Origin: Fischerella muscicola PCC 7414
Lineage (GTDB): Bacteria > Cyanobacteriota > Cyanobacteriia > Cyanobacteriales > Nostocaceae
Length of the DNA stretch: 64,000 bases
Direction: 5' to 3'
Assembly (NCBI RefSeq): GCF_000317205.1
Contig: NZ_AJLK01000033.1
Span: 25,796 to 89,795, forward strand
Part shown: positions 63,678 through 64,000 of the stretch, one piece after another
Layout: each line of letters starts with the position of its first letter
How positions within the stretch are numbered: the stretch's first letter is position 1
Notes under the pieces: generated by a model
What the model saw: the letters and a program-made list of their open reading frames with translations, nothing else
What the model was told of the DNA's origin: nothing
Databases searched by the model: none
Translations under genes and position numbers: made by a program

Positions 63678-64000
63678 AGTATAATAATTCCAAAAATTTA
63701 ACGATCTACATATACTATTATCAATTGGGTGTGTTTTTAGGTGAGCATTTTTAGTACAATTTTTTATTATTTCGTAGTGAATTATCTATAGAAATACTCT
63801 GCGTCCCTTTGCGCTGACTCCGCGTTCCTTTGCGTTTAAATAAACTAAGATTTTATGCAAAGCTGTACTTAGTATTATCAGCAATTAATAATTAGGAAAT
63901 AGGTAAACCGCATTGTTCTTACCTATTTCCCATGACTTTGATATTCAATCAAAGATGATGTTATATCAAGTTCGGTTAATCACTTAGAATAAAAAACCTC
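63678..64000. other. Right-edge intergenic DNA
   Basis: No gene. Contains a CTGCGTCCCTTTGCGCTGAC / TCCGCGTTCCTTTGCG repeat (~63800) of the type CCACAGAGACGCAGAG and then a hairpin-like AGGAAATAGGTAA/TTACCTATTTCC pair (63894-63930). Confidence 0.6.

Noticed and set aside
1..64000. tRNA, rRNA, tmRNA, integrase or transposase genes
   Set aside because: I looked for clover-leaf ends with CCA-type stems, conserved rRNA blocks and DDE or tyrosine-recombinase motifs and found none that I could support by eye. A tRNAscan/Infernal run would be decisive.

Overview
The window is chromosomal DNA from a cyanobacterium, most likely a filamentous, heterocyst-type one (Nostocales). The evidence is frequent HIP1 octamers (GCGATCGC), intergenic DNA filled with short tandem heptamers (AATTACC, ACTAACC) and families of small palindromic repeats, and cyanobacteria-typical genes: a CPP1-like protein, CruP-type lycopene cyclase, DUF2811, DUF3611, TIGR04376, a pentapeptide-repeat kinase, hppD and hemL with a TTG start. 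The genus cannot be fixed from sequence alone. No rRNA, tRNA, CRISPR array, prophage or transposase gene was recognised.

Layout. 1-8.8 kb: the end of der, an ECF transporter T subunit, hppD, a HAD hydrolase, a CPP1-like protein, an OmpR-type response regulator, DUF2811, hisIE and chaB. 8.9-17.4 kb: hemL, a bacterial metallothionein with a candidate SmtB-type operator, a Ser/Thr kinase, an FHA protein, recA with a candidate LexA box, xseA and xseB. 17.4-25.1 kb: six minus-strand genes forming a surface-polysaccharide locus (two GT2, one GT4, an asparagine-synthase-like protein, and a Wzm/Wzt export ABC pair). 25.4-32.1 kb: a CruP-like cyclase, a methyltransferase, a phytochelatin-synthase-like protease, an osmoprotectant-binding lipoprotein, argD and a K+ channel. 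32.7-40.5 kb: carbon metabolism, with an EF-hand transaldolase, a histidine phosphatase, acetate kinase and a transketolase-like enzyme, plus a BrkB-type membrane protein.

40.6-44.9 kb: a three-gene membrane operon built around a 956-aa protein that appears to join an alpha/beta hydrolase to a C-terminal His...Cys module resembling a permuted papain-like fold. 45-48 kb: a degraded zone with a Uma2 protein, a prolyl-oligopeptidase remnant, a 20-bp tandem array, a truncated DUF3303 gene and two tandem GNAT acetyltransferases. 48-53.3 kb: an ABC exporter, NurA, an FHA membrane protein and an alpha/beta hydrolase. 53.4-57.8 kb: divergent tonB and exbB-exbD around a candidate Fur box, then a 5'-truncated MerA-like reductase and DUF1499. 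57.8-59.3 kb: repeats, a small membrane protein and a putative structured RNA with its own -10 box and T-run. 59.3-64 kb: a GT4, a stress-type protein, TIGR04376, an Lgt-like paralog and an orphan ABC permease.

Themes that recur are metal handling (metallothionein, phytochelatin-synthase-like protein, MerA fragment, Ton system), envelope glycan export, DNA repair (recA, xseAB, nurA) and sugar-phosphate/acetate metabolism. The most novel-looking items are the putative RNA at 58.6 kb, the 956-aa hydrolase operon, the TonB protein with its TonB domain in mid-chain, and several mobile palindromic repeat families.
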